DNA of 64,000 bases, taken from the NCBI GenBank assembly GCA_940671915.1, contig CALNVZ010003433.1, positions 25,776,580-25,840,579 on the forward strand. The letters run 5' to 3'. Source of the DNA: Paracentrotus lividus (taxonomy: Eukaryota; Echinodermata; Echinoidea; Camarodonta; Echinidae). Positions 11,818-22,894 of the stretch are shown here, one piece after another (position 1 is the first letter of the stretch; each line of letters starts with the position of its first letter). The notes under the pieces were generated by a model. It was not told the DNA's origin. It saw only the letters and a program-made list of their open reading frames with translations, and ran no database searches. Made by a program: the position numbers and the translations under genes.

Positions 11818-12190
11818 GAGAGAGAGAGAGAGAGAGGGAGAGAGGGAGAGAGGGATAGGGAGAGAGAGGTATTATAAACATGCAGGAGTCCTGAACTAAA
11901 ATTGGACTTGAAATGACAAAGAAGAAGCATAAGCTCATCTGGCTCTTCAAGTCGGATGAGCTAAAAAGGAAAGAAAAAGAAGAAAGAAGAAAGAACTTTA
12001 ACTCTTATCTAGGAAAGAGGAGAAAGAAGGAAAAAGAGAGATGCATAGGAAAATAGAAGAAAGAAGAAAAACAATGAAATACATGAGATAAAACAAAGAG
12101 ATACATAAAAAAGTAAAAGCAAAGAAAAGTGTCAGGAAAAAGAGAGGAGAAAGAATGGGAAAAAAGAGGATGAAAGAGAAGGAAAAACGA
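11818..12190. repeat. GA microsatellite and purine-rich tract
   Basis: A (GA)n run at 11818-11869 is followed by AGAAAGAAGAAAG-type purine-rich sequence to about 12190. Open frames here are artefacts of the low complexity. Confidence 0.85.
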
Positions 12191-12238
12191 AAATCGCCTG
12201 ATAATGATTATTTCTCTACCGTGCCCCTCAACCAGAGC

Positions 12239-12490
12239 CCCCACAACTGTAGGTTAGACCTTTGGTCAACCCATCTTGAGACTGCGCCTCACAACGTCAT
12301 CATCGGCCCCAAGGAGTCCCTCCCATCAGGATCCCGTGAACCCTGGCCGTTCTGGCTCTGTTTGAACCGCCTGCGGGCTGGAGTCGGCCGTTGCAAGGTA
12401 TTTATGGCCAAATGGGGCATTGACACTGAAGGAAGGCCAGTATGCAAATGCGGAGCGGAGGAGACCATGGTCACCTCCTACAATGCCCTC
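12239..12490 (+). mobile_element. LINE 3'-end fragment, zinc-knuckle region
   Basis: The plus-strand translation contains LNRLRAGVGRCKVFMAKWGI followed by PVCKCGAEETM. This matches the C-terminal zinc-knuckle region typical of non-LTR retrotransposon ORF2 proteins (N-R-L-R-T-G-x-G-R-C ... K-W-G ... C-x-C-G-x-x-x-T-M). Upstream text is low-complexity purine sequence, so only the 3' fragment survives. The superfamily is not resolved. Confidence 0.7.
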
Positions 12491-12960
12491 TTCTCCCCTT
12501 CCCCTGCTCTCAAGCTGATCTTACTTCTCTTTCGCCTAATGGGATCGCCTGCGTTCAATACTTAATGGGTTGAGTCTAATTAGGATTCCCCTAAGAATCA
12601 ATATAATATACAATGCATACTATGACCTTTACAATGTAATCAGGTATAATTATGAATCAAACAGAAGAATAGGAGAAAGGACTCGAGAAGAAGAATGATT
12701 ATTTCTGTCACATACAATGCAAGACAGTATTTTTTTTATTTGTATTTTTTTATTTTCTTAATTCGCTAATTGTGGGTCATTTTGCTTCGTTCAAAATTTC
12801 AATTTGATCTTCATCTAAATTTGAAATCACTTTGTTATGTTTTGGGGAATTAAAAAAGAAATAATAATTTCGCTAATTGTGGGTCATTTCACCTGGTTTA
12901 AAATTTCATTTTGATCTTCATCTAAATTTGTAATTATTTTTGGATATGTCAATGTCTTAA

Positions 12961-13729
12961 CCCTAATCAGACTGGGGTGTTTTGGTAGCTGTCAAGACTG
13001 GGGGGGCCCATGATGGCCCCCCCCCCCTAAGATCTCGGCCGCCGATCGCGCGACCGCGCCGAAAATTTGCACGATGGTAGTAAGCCATGTAATCTACAAG
13101 ACTGCGCTGTTAATTTTTCCAAAATAATATTAATTTTTTTTATATGAGTTAATTATGCTAATTTATGCATGAAATCATACTTTTTGCTCTAATTGAAAAA
13201 AATAAAGCTCCTAGAATGCTAATTTTGTGTATTATTATTCCTTATAGCATTCCTAACAATTGTACTAGAAAAAAATTCTCATTTCAAAATTAATTTCTTA
13301 TGTATTTTATTGTTTTATGAATTTCTTATGTATTTCTTTGTTTTTTCGACCTTTTGTTTTTCTTTTTTTTTTACGCAAAAATCATTTAAGAACCATTTTT
13401 AAGCATAAATATGCTAAAATAAATTGATTTCAGCCAATGAAAGTGAAAATAATCATATCTTTATGAATTAGGTGAGAAAACTCAATTTGCATTGACTTTG
13501 TACACAAAATCACGTTTTTGAGCCATTTTCGGTCTGACGGATATTTTTGAAAATCGTGCAGCATCGTAACGGTACGACCGATTTTTGCGAAAATGTTTTC
13601 AAAAGATGCGCGAGACTTGAAAGTAAAAAGTCAGCAAGCGGCGCGATCAAAAAATTTCGTGCGGCGGAGTGGTCGCGGAAAATGTCGAGGGGGGGGGGCC
13701 ATGATGGCCCCCCCCCTGTCTGATTAGGG
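12961..13729. mobile_element. TTAA-flanked MITE with G/C-tract ends
   Basis: TTAA occurs at 12957-12960 and 13730-13733, with inverted ends CCCTAATCAGACTGGGG on the left and CCCTAATCAGACAGGGGG (reverse complement) on the right. Just inside each end is a G run, then GGCC-ATGATGGCC, then a C run, able to form a strong hairpin. The interior has no coding frame, so it is a non-autonomous element. A TTAA TSD is typical of piggyBac and Kolobok elements; the family is not assigned. Confidence 0.8.
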
Positions 13730-13733
13730 TTAA

Positions 13734-14354
13734 AACAAATGGAATACAAATTCACTATTCCTAGATTTCTTTCAGCCAAGAAGCTCTTAAAAGTTTGTTT
13801 ATACTATTACGTAAGATGAACAGCTGCAATCCAACTCCAAGCTGTGGTCATCAGCCTGTTGCAGTGGTTGTGGTTTGTTATCAGCTCTTAAAGGCGCTCG
13901 CAACTCGCAGATCGTGGGGAATGCGCGTTTTTCCAGAGCTCCATTGATTCGTACACAATCGACAGTGGCTTACACATGGGTCGGACTACTGGGGACTAAC
14001 TTTCGGACAGCACGAACATAACGAAGTTGACCGAATTCAGTCAGTAAATAGGGTCAATAGCTTCGGATTCTAGAGTCCTCAACATTTTTTAGTTTACAGA
14101 CTTTCAACGGGTCTCTTCGTATAAATTCAAAGTGAGGACTTGTATAATGCTCCATTTCAAAAACTGAAACATAGGCTAGATTTACTTCGGAATTCTGGTT
14201 AGTTAGTCTAGCCATGAAGGATTAACCGGATTAACTCCAGATGCGTTGTCGCTGAAGATTACGCAACACGCCTCAGGCTCTGATTGGAATGTTATCTTTT
14301 CATCCGAGATAAGGTGCTTTCCCCATGTTTTATCAATTATACGTCCCTTTAATA
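13734..14354. other. Intron without recognised feature
   Basis: No exon, motif or repeat structure was recognised here. Confidence 0.4.
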
Positions 14355-14604
14355 TCAGCTGTCAGTTCACCCCTCCCTGGTTTAAACAAGAGAACTGAAA
14401 ACTCTCCCAAATTTGAAAGTGGGGTGATAGAAAACCTCGGTAGACCTCCATGGACATTACACGCAAGGCAATATCAGCTCTTATCAGCTGTCAGCCCACC
14501 CCTCCCTAGTTTAAATGAGAGAAATTAAAACTCTCCCAAAATTTGAAAGTGGGGTTTTAAAAACCCCGGTAGACCTTCCATTGACATTAGATGCAAGGCA
14601 ATGG
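14355..14604. repeat. Two-copy ~125-130 bp direct repeat
   Basis: Copies start near 14356 and 14481 and share ATCAGCTGTCAG, CACCCCTCCCT, ACTCTCCCAAA, TTTGAAAGTGGGG, GGTAGACC and TGCAAGGCAAT-like words. They are diverged by about one base in eight. Confidence 0.75.
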
Positions 14605-14796
14605 GGTTCCTGTGTTATAGCTAGCCGGGGTTTATTTTCACGTAATGATAAACCTTCATTTGATTTGAGACACCTCTTGACAGTATCTTTAACAGAACCT
14701 GTCCTATCCAGTTAGCACATTGAAAAAACTCAGATTGTCATCCTTAAAGGACAAAGAAACTTTTGTAGTCCCACGCTGGTTGTTTAATGTACTTAA

Positions 14797-15261
14797 AGGG
14801 ATTTAGTAACTTCCCAAAACAAGTGCAAAAGAGATCAAAATAAATAAAATTCTATTGCTCTGACCGTCAAAACAAACTTCTGAAAGTTTCAGATCAAATG
14901 AAAGTCATTAACTATCTTAAAACAGTGAAATTTCAAACGAGGCTAAGTATACGGCTGTGCATGATTAATTTATACCACTCCATTGCAAGCTTAGCACCCC
15001 GGTAGGCATGGGGACTTCACGACAGGAAGTGCGGTGAAAACCATGCGCGTTGAAACGCACACGGTTTTTAAACGCGTCACGGAATGGGTTTGAAAATTTG
15101 AGTTTAAAATCATAGATATCTCGAAAGTAAAGCAAGCAAGTAGACTGCAATTTTGAAGGAATACCAGACTGACCTACATTTGTATGTGTTCATAATCATG
15201 TTGGCAAAATGAGCTAAATCCAATAAATTGCCATTTGAATATCATTCAATACTGCATCCCT
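14797..15261. mobile_element. TTAA-flanked MITE, AGGGAT family
   Basis: TTAA at 14793-14796 and 15262-15265 flanks inverted ends AGGGATTTAGTAAC and AGGGATGCAGTATTG. A homologous element in opposite orientation lies at 57011-57456 (shared GACTGACCTA / TAGGTCAGTC, TCTCGAAAGTAAAGCAAG / CTTGATTTACCTTCGAGA). Non-coding. Confidence 0.75.
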
Positions 15262-15283
15262 TTAAAGTAAAAAAAAAACTTCC

Positions 15284-15560
15284 CTTAACCCTATTCTGAC
15301 TGGGCTTTTCAAGAGGAGATTTTGACTGGGGGGGGGGGGGTCAATGCATTGCTCTTGCATTACTCTTTGATTGCCACAGGGCCTGTTACGACGGGTAATG
15401 ACGCACGATGCATGTCACAATCTGGTCACAAAAACACATTTTTTAAACGTTTGGGACCAACATTTGACGTCTTCACCCGAAAGTCGTCACTGGGATTCGA
15501 GCCTCGGTCCATTCTTATCAGCTTGTGGACATTTTTTGAAAAAATAAATAAAATTATTTG
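15284..15560. mobile_element. One-ended TTAA element, same family as 12961-13729
   Basis: A single end TTAACCCTATTCTGACTGGG followed by a G run near 15328-15340 matches the terminal pattern of the element at 12961-13729. No matching right end was found, so it looks truncated. Confidence 0.55.
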
Positions 15561-16607
15561 AATAGTTTACATTGTGGAAAAAAAAATCAGCCTACAAACT
15601 GACGTGGATCGGACCCAGGTTCGAATCCATGTGACATCTTTCAGATGGTGACACCACAGGTTGGTCCTAGACGTAAATAATGTGTCATTATGCTTCGCTG
15701 CGACATTAAGAGTCGTTACAAGACGTACATGCATACTCGTATTTTGGCACAGGCCTACATGTACTTTACTTACTATTCACTCAACATAATTCATTTTCTG
15801 TTCAATACAAGTGCTGGAAGATTTTAGAGTCAATAAAACAGTTTGGCCCATATTCTGAACTGAAGACTACATGTATATTTGTATGAGTCGCAAGTTGTAG
15901 CAAGTTCGTGAAAAGCTATTGTGTGATCCTTTTTTTCTAATGCATCAGTCAAAATCAGACAAAAGGATCGCACTACAGTCTGTTTAAAAAAAAATGATAG
16001 ATTCGGGGAAAAAATAATTTACATGTAGGTGTGAAATATTTTCAACGGATGTGTGTATGTGGTACCAAATTAAAGCCAAAATATTTTTCTTGCTGATGCA
16101 CTCTGTTCTGTATAATTTGCTTTCGTAAAACAAAAGTTATGCTAAATTCTGTGCGACAAGGAACAAATCGAAATTACACACTTCTATTGTTCTGGATTGC
16201 TGAATTCATGGCCATTATGCGATACCTACACAAAGGCATGGGACGGCGTGCGAAAAATGGATTTTTCTTGATTGTAGAAAAATAGCCACATCTCAAAAAT
16301 TGCTGCACCAGATGTAATGAAAAAAAATTGCAGAAGAAAGTCTGACTTTCATGCTTTATGAAAATACCAAACAATACCATGTTGACTGTGATTAATCTTC
16401 ATACTATAAAAAAAATGTTTTCCACTTGTACTATTTTATTTGACAGAGACTGAACACATGTAGCTTTGCACGAACTTGTGACTCATACATGTACATGTAC
16501 AAATCCAGTCTTCAGTTCAGAATATGGGCCAATGTGTTAATTAAAAAAAAAAAATTACTATTTGTTTTACAAATTTATATGGCATACATAATTGAATTGA
16601 TTCTTAC
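15561..16607. other. Intron, source of the degraded copy at 27.9-30.2 kb
   Basis: No exon is recognised. Words such as GCTGCGACATTAAGAG (near 15698) reappear in the degraded block near 27889, and 16484-16607 reappears at 30134-30244. Confidence 0.5.
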
Positions 16608-16652
16608 CTCGTTGCGGTGGCGATGGCTGTGCAATGTCGGTATCCCCACGCG
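16608..16652 (-). CDS. Short linker exon with an RGD triplet
   Basis: A 45-bp candidate exon lies between acceptor TATCTTTAG (AG at 16654-16653) and donor GTAAGAATC (GT at 16607-16606). It is phase 1 at both ends, matching its neighbours, and adds 15 codons reading SRGDTDIAQPSPPQR. Low complexity and proline make it look like an interdomain linker between the long CCP and the tandem CCP block. RGD can be an integrin-binding motif, but in so short a segment it may be chance. Support comes from splice sites, phase and position only. Confidence 0.5.
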
Positions 16653-16947
16653 CTAAAGATAAAGATACAGATACAATAATTAGAAGAGGTCAAACCATAC
16701 AAAAAGCTCAAATGCAAAAGGCCCTAAATTCACTATTGTTCAAAGTTATTGATATTGGATCATTTTTAGGTCTGTATGATCTGTCTCTAAAAAATAGAAA
16801 CTTCACTTCAATTTTGACAGCAATTATATAAAAAAAAACAAAAAAAACTACGCAGTCTTCGAATAAAACTTTTCCATAGGCACCAGCATGTACAGAAATG
16901 CCTTATATTTTAAGTGGTTAAGAATTTTTTTCTCTAAAGCTACAAAA

Positions 16948-18366
16948 GGGTCATTCCATGCCAATTCACCCAATGAAAGTGCAATTTTGCACCCTTCCGT
17001 CTCAGAATTTGCTCAAATTTGGTACACATAAAGTTTAACATTACCTTCCCATGAAACAAAAAAAAATTAGCGTAAACGGTCCGTCGGTTTTCGAGCTATG
17101 GCCCGCCCTTTTTGATTCGTTTTGGCAAAAATGGGTGTGACCTTCCATCTCAACGGCACAATGCGCCTGAACTGGTTGACCAATTTTTTTTAAACTGGTA
17201 CCATTCAAAAGGAAATTCAAAGAGGAATTCAAAAATGGTATCAAAAATATTATAGGAGCAATTTAAAGTGCTATGACCTTTGGCCTTTCCTTTAACCTTG
17301 ATTTTGACCCCCAGACGAATAATATTTTTACTTGATTGTCAGTATAATATTAACATAACATGTAAATATCTAGGATGATATTTTATTTCTTCACCTTTAA
17401 AAAATCTTTTTAACGTAATTTACAAAGTTACTGTTACCCCCACATACTGATATTTGTGTTGGTAATGTGTGTACAAGACTCCATTATACATGAATACTTT
17501 CAAACTGAAGTAACATTACAATCAAATGCCATAATGTATTCCATATCTGTTGCTGATGCTTCAAAGATCTCAAGGATGTATCCAGTTTGGGACAGTAGAG
17601 CTGACTACATGTAGGAAGCATTTCGTTTCTGTCAAAACCGCAGATTTCTGATGATTTGTATGTATACCTATTGCACCCCAATCAAAAGGGCTAAACAAAT
17701 GTCTCTATTCATAAGCAAATGGAGTCTACGTACATGTATACATTATCATTGTGTTTAATGTTTCCTTTATTACCTGAAATGTTTAGTTTCCTGTTTTAAT
17801 TGAATGTAATTTAACTTCAGTTTGGAAGTATTCAAGTAAGCCTATAATGGAGACTTTACACACATTACCAACACAAATATCAGTATGTGGGGGTAACAGT
17901 AACTTTGTAAATTACATTTAAAAGAGTTTTTAAAGGTGAAGAAATAAAATATAATCCTAGATATTTACATGTTATGTTAATATTATACTGACAATTAACA
18001 TACATTCGTCTGGGGGTCAAAATCAAGTTTAAAGGAAAGGTCAAAGGTCATAGCACTTTAAATTGCTCCAATAATATTTTTTATACCATTTTTTAATTCC
18101 TCTTTGAATTTCCTATTGAATGGTACCAGTTTCAAAAAAATTGGTCAACCAGTTCAGGCGCATTGTGCCGTTGAAATGGAAGGTCACACCCATTTTTGCC
18201 AAAACTAATCAAAATGGGCGGGCCATAGCTCAGAAACCAATGGACCGTTTATGCTAATTTTTTTTGTTTCATGGGAAGGTAATGTTAAACTTTATGTGTA
18301 CCAAATTTGAGCAAATTCTGAGACGGTAGGGTGTAACCCATTGGGTGAATTGGCATGGAATGACCC
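16948..18366. mobile_element. 1.4-kb foldback element with ~0.57-kb arms
   Basis: The left arm (16948 to about 17526) begins GGGTCATTCCATGCCAATTC and the right arm (about 17797 to 18366) is its reverse complement with roughly 5-10% divergence. The unique loop is about 270 bp. Flanks read ACAAAA and AAAAGC, so a short A-rich TSD is possible. The arms include a palindromic-looking GGGGGTCAAAATCAAG/TTGATTTTGACCCCC block. No transposase frame is seen, so it is non-autonomous. An empty version of the site seems to exist in the degraded copy (about 30.5-30.9 kb). Confidence 0.85.
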
Positions 18367-18938
18367 AAAAGCAGATTTAATCTCTTTTAATTAATTTAAT
18401 AATAATCTCGTTAATTGAGGAGGTTAAGCTATATATCACTAGGCTACTTTAGGCCTTGAGGAGAGTGGGGGAATAATAGTCCCTGTAGCTCTAGTGCCAC
18501 AAAAACGTCTTCAAAGGTAGTGTGCAATATAGTTGTCAAGACTGTATCTAGTTGTTTTTAGAAATTAAATCTTTTTTATTTTAAATATATATAATGAATT
18601 ATTCTGATGCATGAAATTATATTTCATAATTGTTGCTCAAAAATCACTGAACACAGCACATAGAATTTAATTGTGGGTGTAAGAATTCTTTGCAGCATTG
18701 TTTTACTTGCAGTAAACTATTAATAAGACAAACAGGTATGACAATAAAAGACAATAAATGTCTCATCTATTTTTTTCCTTTTGTTTTGTGACCTTTTGTT
18801 TAAAAATGGCTAATTATCTTTTCAAAAATTGTACAGAACCTTTTTGAAGCTTAATTATTCTGCAATTATTTCACCCGATGAAAGTGAAAATAATCATATC
18901 TTTGTGAATATCACTTTTATGCCCTATTACTTCAGTAC
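18367..18938. other. Intron, AT-rich, no feature
   Basis: No exon or element is recognised. Fragments reappear degraded at about 30886-31400. Confidence 0.45.
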
Positions 18939-18942
18939 TTAA

Positions 18943-19527
18943 AGGGGAATTATCCCCTCAGAGAAATTTGGCTTCAGTGAATGGAGACAAACCCCCAAAG
19001 CATATTGGTAAAAGTTTCAGAGAAATCAGGCAATGAATAAGAGAGATATGAATTTTCAGATTTTGAGACCACTCATGATATGGAGATCCTCAAATTGGCA
19101 ATGCGACCATGATGAGTGATGTAATGCAGGGAGATCTTTCCGATATATATTGTACACATTGTACTAAATTCCTCTTTTTTCTCGATTCTAAAGGGAGAAT
19201 AAGGAATCTTTTTATGTGATGGATATGTAAATATATCAAAGTCATAATATATCATGAAAAGAAAAGCTCTTCTATTGTTAGAATGAAAATAAAGAGACAT
19301 TTTGAATAGTTTTTGTGCACACCATATGGGGAGTTCTCCCCTTGTGACATCACAAATGGTGACCGCGTTGCCAATGGGAGATTTCCTATGTCATTAGAGA
19401 TCTCCATATTCAAATACTCATAACTTTCTTATCATTTATCCAATTTTCACCAAATCTTCAGTAATGTGCTGATTTGATTTTTCTGCATCCACAGTAAGCC
19501 AATTATCTACAAAGGGACAATTCCCCT
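18943..19527. mobile_element. TTAA-flanked MITE, AGGGGAATT family
   Basis: TTAA at 18939-18942 and 19528-19531 flanks inverted ends AGGGGAATT, and longer imperfect inverted similarity continues inward (TTGGCTTCAGTGAATG against TTGGCTTACTGTGGATG; CAATTGGCAATGCGACC against CATTGGCAACGCGGTC). Non-coding. The degraded copy is about 540 bp shorter over this interval, consistent with the element being absent there. Confidence 0.75.
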
Positions 19528-19565
19528 TTAACATTCATTAGCCCCTGCATGAATCAGGTACTCAC

Positions 19566-19799
19566 AATCACATGTTGGAATATTCTGCCATTCGGGGAGA
19601 TTTTGTCCAACTTCCTGCGCCGCACCCTGATTACCCTCAAAGTCGACACCATCAGCTCCGCATGTGACCTGAGGATTTCCAGACGGTTCATAGCCTTCAT
19701 CACAGGTAATGGTAGCAGTATCACCAATCAAACGTCCGCCTAGGGTGTCCAATGCAAACTGCCCATTGGCTAAGCCTTCCTCAGCTGAACATTTCTTTT
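19566..19799 (-). CDS. CCP/sushi domain exon, long form
   Basis: The 234-bp exon (acceptor TTCTGCAG, AG at 19801-19800; donor GTGAGTACC, GT at 19565-19564) is phase 1 at both ends and encodes 78 residues. CCP landmarks in order: KKCSAEEG (Cys1), ITCDEGYEPSG (Cys2, with the conserved D-E-G-Y), QVTCGADG (Cys3), then PEWQNIPTC (Trp and Cys4). The interval between Cys3 and the Trp is longer than in a typical 60-residue sushi module and is acidic and Gln-rich. CCP modules are disulfide-linked beta structures used in complement regulators and matrix proteins. A truncated tandem copy of its 5' part lies just upstream in gene order (19903-19998). Confidence 0.85.
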
Positions 19800-20085
19800 C
19801 TGCAGAAGGAAAGCAGCATGGTTATGATTAAAGTGCAATATGACAATAAATTTAGTAAATATTGTAATAAACACTGATTCATGGTTACAAACAATCATTC
19901 ATAGGTAATGGTAGCAGTATCACCAATCAAACGTCCGCCTAGGGTGTCCAATGCAAACTGCCCATTGGCTACGTCTTCCTCAGCCGAGCATTTCTTCTCT
20001 GCAGAAGGAAAGCAGCATGGTTATAATAGTGCAGGTATTTCTCATAAATTATTCATGATTACAAACAACCATCTGTATGGTTCTC
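19704..20085. repeat. ~199-bp tandem duplication across a CCP acceptor
   Basis: 19704-19902 and 19903 to about 20085 share the exon 5' part, the acceptor, and downstream words (AAGCAGCATGGTTAT, ATTACAAACAA). It creates the truncated exon described at 19903-19998. Confidence 0.8.
19903..19998 (-). pseudogene. Truncated duplicate of the long CCP exon
   Basis: A roughly 200-bp tandem duplication copied the first 95 or so bases of the neighbouring CCP exon together with its acceptor (TTCTGCAG, AG at 20000-19999). The reading starts KKCSAEE and follows the real exon through DTLGGRLIGDTATIT, then leaves homology and meets a TGA two codons later. No donor follows at the break. If spliced in it would truncate the protein, so it is a decoy or dead exon. 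Substitutions against the intact copy are few, which suggests a fairly young duplication. Confidence 0.7.
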
Positions 20086-20645
20086 GGACAAATACACCCA
20101 TGAAAATTACCCCCGGACAAATACCTAACCCTATTTCGGGGGGGGGGGGGTGGGAGGGTAACTGTCGGCTGGGTAATTGTCAAGGGGGGAGTTGTCCTGA
20201 TACACAGTCACATATACGTATATAATGTAAGCAGTCCAAATTCCAATATTATGCTACACCCAAGAGACCATCCAAAGGAAGATGAAAAAATCAAACATTG
20301 TAGACAGGGTTCGGTAACATGTTTCCTCCTTTTTGGAAGGTGAATATTACCTTTTGAGTGGAGGCCTTTTAGGTTAGAGTGTATACAAGCCTAGAATGTC
20401 ACCTTCTATTTTAATTTTCTCTGTTCTTCCCATCCCATGGGTTTCAATAAAAAAATAAATAAATCTATAAACGAATTAAGCCACAGGAGAAAGGTGCATT
20501 TTAGAGTGAACAAAGAACAAAATAAACCACAATACATGTATGTACAGCCAGAAGGCACAAAAGGTTCTGTAAAACAATGAGTTTTTTATCTCATGAAAAG
20601 TTGCGTCATGAATTCAAATTAACTACATGTATTATCAACGCTTAC
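20086..20645. other. Intron with G-run
   Basis: The intron has a G12 run near 20139-20150 followed by G-rich sequence. No exon is seen. Confidence 0.45.
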
Positions 20646-20885
20646 CCCGCATGTAGATTGTGTAGCTGACCTCACAGCATTTATTAGTGACACCATCACA
20701 AGCTTGGCAGACAATGTCACACTCTCCTGCAGCAATTCGCATACTCTTGTTGATGGGGTAGTTGCAATTTGATAGCGTGGCTCCATTGAGACTTTCTAAC
20801 GGGATATCACTGGTGTTAACCAAGCGGTATGGCAGACTCCCCGTTAGGTAGTAGTATTCATCTTCTTTGTCTGTCGTGGGGCAAG
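20646..20885 (-). CDS. HYR-like domain exon (HYR-2)
   Basis: This 240-bp exon lies between acceptor AACCAG (AG at 20887-20886) and donor GTAAGCG (GT at 20645-20644), phase 1 at both ends. The peptide starts CPTTDKEDEYYYLTG and carries the same signatures as HYR-1: DIPLE, then an NGATLSNCNYP segment, then CDIVCQACDG, a paired CC, and YTIYM at the end. It is a divergent tandem duplicate of HYR-1 within the same gene. No frameshift or stop is present. The acceptor has a poor pyrimidine tract (purines close upstream), which slightly lowers confidence in the exact 5' edge. The degraded copy of this exon near 33949-34000 preserves the stretch around DIPLESLNGA. Confidence 0.72.
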
Positions 20886-21662
20886 CTGGTTCATTGCCAA
20901 GGAATTCAAATGAAAGTATATATTAGTTGACTACATGTATGAATCAAACAGTTTTAAACAAATATTTGGCATCGCATTAGTGATTTACATGTACATTTTG
21001 TCCGTTTTGTCTGTCTTGGTTCACCAGAAAAAGAATTTAAATCAAAGTGAGATTAGTGATATTTATTGATAATAATCTTACTATTAAGTTTTAAACAAAT
21101 GTACCTCACAGCATCATTTATTTTCTTGTTCATGTTGTAGGTTTTGTCTGTCATGGAGCTGACTTGGACAACTGGAGGGGATTTGGGTCACCAGGGATTC
21201 AATATCGAAATGTAATTAACAATATTAATTGATAGTAATAACAACTAATAACAAGGATATGTACTATTCCAAAATGACCTTACAACATCAAAATACACCA
21301 ATTGTCACATACATGTACCTTGACACCTGCGGCATAGCATGACTTTTCATTTAAAAATTAAACTCTGTGTATGAAATTTGAGATGTTTAGCTATGTGACT
21401 ATGAGACAAGATTTCTAAAGTTGTAAATCTGCCTGCCACGGTGATGTGGTCAACATGTACTCTGAGCCAAAGTCTCCCGTTTGCTGGGGGGTGGGGTGTC
21501 AGCAGACGAATATCACGCTTAATAAGAGATGCTTGGGGCTGTAGTCTCTGTGAAAGTTCCTTATCTTAAACTCAAGATCTAACAGTTACATTTTTGTACA
21601 TTACCATGTATATTTATTGGCACCCTATGTGACATTTCTTTAGTAGTCCAGAATATACTTAC
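20886..21662. other. Intron between HYR exons
   Basis: AT-rich, with scattered words similar to the HYR exon edge (TTTTGTCTGTC near 21005 and 21143, resembling the acceptor side of HYR-2). No intact exon is present, but these could be remnants of older HYR duplications. Confidence 0.4.
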
Positions 21663-21917
21663 GATCAACAACAGTTGCTGTGATAGTGTACCCTACTGTA
21701 CAGCAGTTATCAAAATCATCGCAGGCTTGGCAGGTAATGTCACATGCCCCTGGGCCAACCTGAACAACATCTCCTACAGGGTAGTTGCAGTTTTCCAGCC
21801 TTGCTCCATTCTCATCTTCCAATGGTATGTCGTTGAGTTTAATTTCGATTTTACCAGAACCATCCGTTATTTCGTAATTTTCATCTTTCTTTTTTGTCGT
21901 AGGGCACTGGTCATCAA
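21663..21917 (-). CDS. HYR-like domain exon (HYR-1)
   Basis: This 255-bp open exon has acceptor CCCTGCAG (AG at 21919-21918) and donor GTAAGTATA (GT at 21662-21661), phase 1 at both ends. The 85-residue peptide begins DDQCPTT and ends with NCNYPVGD, then GACDITCQACDDFDNCC, then a YTITATV strand. The YPVG turn, the C-x-x-x-C-x-A-C-D core and the alternating C-terminal beta strand resemble the hyalin repeat (HYR) family, extracellular Ig-like adhesion modules known from hyalin, SVEP1 and sushi-repeat proteins. It has more cysteines than a canonical HYR, so I call it HYR-like. It is a clear paralogue of the next exon (shared CPTT, DIPLE, NCNYP and CDI.CQACD). Function in cell or matrix adhesion is inferred only from the family. 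Confidence 0.75.
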
Positions 21918-22639
21918 CTGCAGGGGATGAAATGATGATATCAAAGTAATATGATTTAATGTTGTACATGTAATAATGATGATGTTAAAAATAATGATCT
22001 CTACTCTGATAAAACTATGCTTTATTCAAGATCTGTAGACATCAGTGTTGTAGAGATTGATGGCTCCTCGCTATATAAGGATAATAATTTACCATTAAGA
22101 GGGGAGAAACCATTATATTTGAGTACGATCAATTCTGTCCAAGGCATTGAGTCATCTCGTCTGCTCTTTCTTTCATCCCGACAAGATGACAGCATTACAT
22201 GGCCTGTGTTATCACACCGGTACAATGTAATTGACTCTCCACAGTGTGTTAAAAATTTGAATTGACAAAATTATCCAACAAAAAGTGTATATGAGGATAA
22301 ACATGTATCTTTTACAGCTGCCATGCTTACTTATTTTGTCGGGATAAAAGAACATTAAATCAGACTTTTTGGGGATCATGGATTCCAAGGCAACTAAAAT
22401 CAATTTCAATATAAGAAGAAATCCTTTCCCTTACTCTCTCAGGTGCAATCATTTAAGTAAACTCATTTTCAATAATTCAGGGAAAAGTATAAATGGGAGT
22501 TCACAACATGAGGGCAAAGGAGCACTTATGGAATACATTCACATACATATTGCTTTCATAATCAGCTTTGAATTGTCAGAAATAACCATTCAATAATAAC
22601 CATTCAAGTCAGTAGAAATATTGTATGAATTATGATATG
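21918..22639. other. Intron 1, left end before the LINE
   Basis: No recognised product. The 22437-22550 part has a clear degraded counterpart at 37451-37550. The 5' edge of the LINE is uncertain and may lie in this stretch. Confidence 0.4.
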
Positions 22640-22894
22640 TATGATATGCAGGCGTATAATACATTCATTGATATCTGTTCTGAACTGTATGATAAACATT
22701 TTACTCTTAAGGAGAAAAGCAGAGAAGAAAAATCAATTCGAAAACCTTGGATAAATAATTTCCTTAACGGAGAAATAGATTGTATAAAAAATTGAAGTTA
22801 AAGTTTTCTGCAGCACTAGATAGTAAATATAAAGCTTTTAGAAACAAAGTTACTTTTCTGTTAAGACAAGCACGAACAAAGTACTACAGTGATA
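22640..22894 (+). mobile_element. LINE piece 1: region before the reverse transcriptase
   Basis: The plus-strand frame reads LYDKHFTLKEK, then KPWINNFL, then KAFRNKVTFLLRQARTKYYS up to the TA at 22893-22894. This pattern (KPW ... YKxxRNKVTxLxRxAKxxYY) is typical of the segment between endonuclease and reverse transcriptase in CR1/L2/Jockey-type non-LTR retrotransposons. One frame change is seen near 22780. The 5' endonuclease part was not found. Confidence 0.75.

Noticed and set aside
12155..12238. Start ATG of the plus-strand frame at 12155 as a gene start
   Set aside because: The first 28 codons come from purine-rich low-complexity DNA. Only the later LINE-like part is meaningful.
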